Shown: positions 63,236 to 64,000 of the stretch, in pieces
Position numbering within the stretch: the stretch's first letter is position 1
Layout of the letters: every line of letters begins with the position of its first letter
Assembly (NCBI GenBank): GCA_963756895.1
Contig: CAVWPI010000008.1
Location: 496,001-560,000 of the forward strand
Source: DASUAS01 sp963756895
GTDB lineage: Bacteria; Actinomycetota; Acidimicrobiia; IMCC26256; DASPTH01
Direction of reading: 5' to 3'
Length of the DNA stretch: 64,000 bases
Position numbers and translations under genes: made by a program
The notes under the pieces: generated by a model
Told to the model about the DNA's origin: nothing
The model's input: the letters and a program-made list of their open reading frames with translations, nothing else
Databases searched by the model: none

Positions 63236-64000
63236 GTGTCATCCGAGCGCGGTCGTGGCGGCGTCACGCGGTACACGTACGCCGGTCTCTTCGCGATCAC
63301 TCTCTCGTCGCTGATGTACGAGATCGGACTTACGCGGATCTTCAGCGTGACGATGTGGTACCACTTCGCCTTCGTCGCCGTCTCCATCGCGCTCTTCGGC
63401 ACGACGGGCGGCGCGCTGCTCGTGTACCTGCGGCCGAAGTGGTTCCCGCACGACTCGGTGAAGCGCCAACTCACCGTCTTCGCCCTTGCCTACACGATCG
63501 CGGTCGCGGTCTGCTCGGTGGTACAGCTCCAGATCGACGTGAAGGCCCGGTGGACGTGGACGGGCACGTTCACCGTCCTCCTCACCTGCGCGGTCGTCGC
63601 GATCCCGTTCATCCTCGTCGGTGTCGTCGTGTGCCTCGCGCTCACCCGCTTCCCCGACCGCGTCAACCGGCTCTACGCCGCCGACCTCATCGGTGCCGGC
63701 CTCGGCTGCGTCGCCCTCGCATGGCTGCTGTCGAAGATGGACGGCCCGAGCGTGCTGATGGTCGTCGCCGCCGTCGCCGCACTCGGTGCACTCGTGTTCG
63801 CGCTCGACTCGCACGTCCGGCTCCAGCAGGTCGTCGCGGGCGCACTGGTGATCGGCCTGGGCGGCTTCGCGATCGTGAACTCGCAGCTCGCCAAGGACCA
63901 GGAGGCTCCGCTCAAGATCGTGTGGACGAAGGAAGCGCGCGACGGCACCCACGACTACGAGAAGTGGAACGCCTTCTCTCGTGTGGTCGTCGACGGCGAC
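63236..64000 (+). CDS. Spermidine-synthase-like multi-spanning membrane protein, 3' end cut by window
   Basis: The first 255 residues of a longer protein. Helices in order: YAGLFAITLSSLMYEIGLTRIFSV in parts, YHFAFVAVSIALFGTTGGALLVYL in parts, VFALAYTIAVAVCSVVQLQI, VLLTCAVVAIPFILVGVVVCLAL in parts, LYAADLIGAGLGCVALAWLL, SVLMVVAAVAALGALVFAL. The L-M-Y-E-I-x-L-T-R-I-F-S motif and Y-A-A-D-L-x-G-A-x-x-G are the marks of fused membrane/spermidine-synthase-like proteins. The synthase-like domain should follow beyond 64000. GTG 63236 has a GGGAGG site about 8 bases upstream. Confidence 0.82.
   Translation, partial: MSSERGRGGVTRYTYAGLFAITLSSLMYEIGLTRIFSVTMWYHFAFVAVSIALFGTTGGALLVYLRPKWFPHDSVKRQLTVFALAYTIAVAVCSVVQLQIDVKARWTWTGTFTVLLTCAVVAIPFILVGVVVCLALTRFPDRVNRLYAADLIGAGLGCVALAWLLSKMDGPSVLMVVAAVAALGALVFALDSHVRLQQVVAGALVIGLGGFAIVNSQLAKDQEAPLKIVWTKEARDGTHDYEKWNAFSRVVVDGD

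Overview
The window is about 70% GC and strongly reads as Actinomycetota, most likely a deep lineage such as Acidimicrobiia. Markers are a mycothiol-conjugate amidase (mca), F420-type luciferase-like oxidoreductases, an actinobacterial LexA box in front of dnaE2, and the DUF1990, DUF2207 and DUF4328 families. GTG and TTG starts are frequent, genes are tightly packed and many overlap. No rRNA, tRNA, CRISPR array, prophage or intact insertion sequence was seen. No stretch longer than 300 bases lacks a gene; the largest gaps are 21045-21258, 62472-62678, 48883-49080 and 57736-57903.

Layout. 1-3.4 kb: ArsB-type anion permease (partial), purK, alpha-methylacyl-CoA racemase, then a remnant of an HNH endonuclease. 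3.9-11 kb: an FtsX-type ABC permease followed by a partner-switching neighbourhood (two STAS proteins, an RsbW-like kinase, a PPOX-GAF-winged-helix protein, a ribbon-helix-helix protein, NTF2-like proteins). 11-22.3 kb: DUF2207 protein and a signalling locus made of two response regulators, a second FtsX permease, a histidine kinase, an ABC ATPase, a receiver-HTH-nucleotidyl-cyclase fusion and a divergent cyclic-nucleotide-binding protein. 22.3-34.7 kb: exonuclease III, small membrane and secreted proteins, flavin oxidoreductase, MBL hydrolase, etfAB with a geranylgeranyl-reductase-like flavoprotein, an F420 oxidoreductase, a RecB-family nuclease and a PAP2 phosphatase. 34.8-43.6 kb: mostly single metabolic genes (DsbA-like, quinone oxidoreductase, ChbG-like deacetylase, SCP2 protein, mca, secreted hydrolase, acyl-CoA dehydrogenase, corA). 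43.6-57.7 kb: ion and envelope-stress region with a P-type ATPase fused to PhoU/TrkA-C-like regulatory modules, SPFH protein, FHA-winged-helix protein, Ser/Thr kinase, DUF4328 protein, PspA, a substrate-binding/VWA hybrid, a second substrate-binding protein and an MgtE-like transporter. 57.9-64 kb: DUF445 protein, SOS-controlled dnaE2, a VOC protein and the start of a spermidine-synthase-like membrane protein.

Two groupings look like functional systems. The 47.9-56.4 kb set combines protein phosphorylation (FHA, kinase), membrane-damage effectors (PspA, SPFH) and exported sensor-like proteins (substrate-binding and VWA), in one divergent pair and two convergent transcription units. The 12.9-22.3 kb set joins two-component signalling, an ABC exporter and a possible cyclic-nucleotide circuit.

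Quality warning. About twenty genes, including housekeeping ones (etfA, etfB, dnaE2), can only be read through if one or more single-base shifts are allowed, often at runs of G or C. I estimate roughly 40 shifts, clustered near 16-19.5, 28-32.5 and 47.9-53.5 kb. Assembly error is the most economical explanation. Such genes are given here as one feature over their whole span, with the break points stated.
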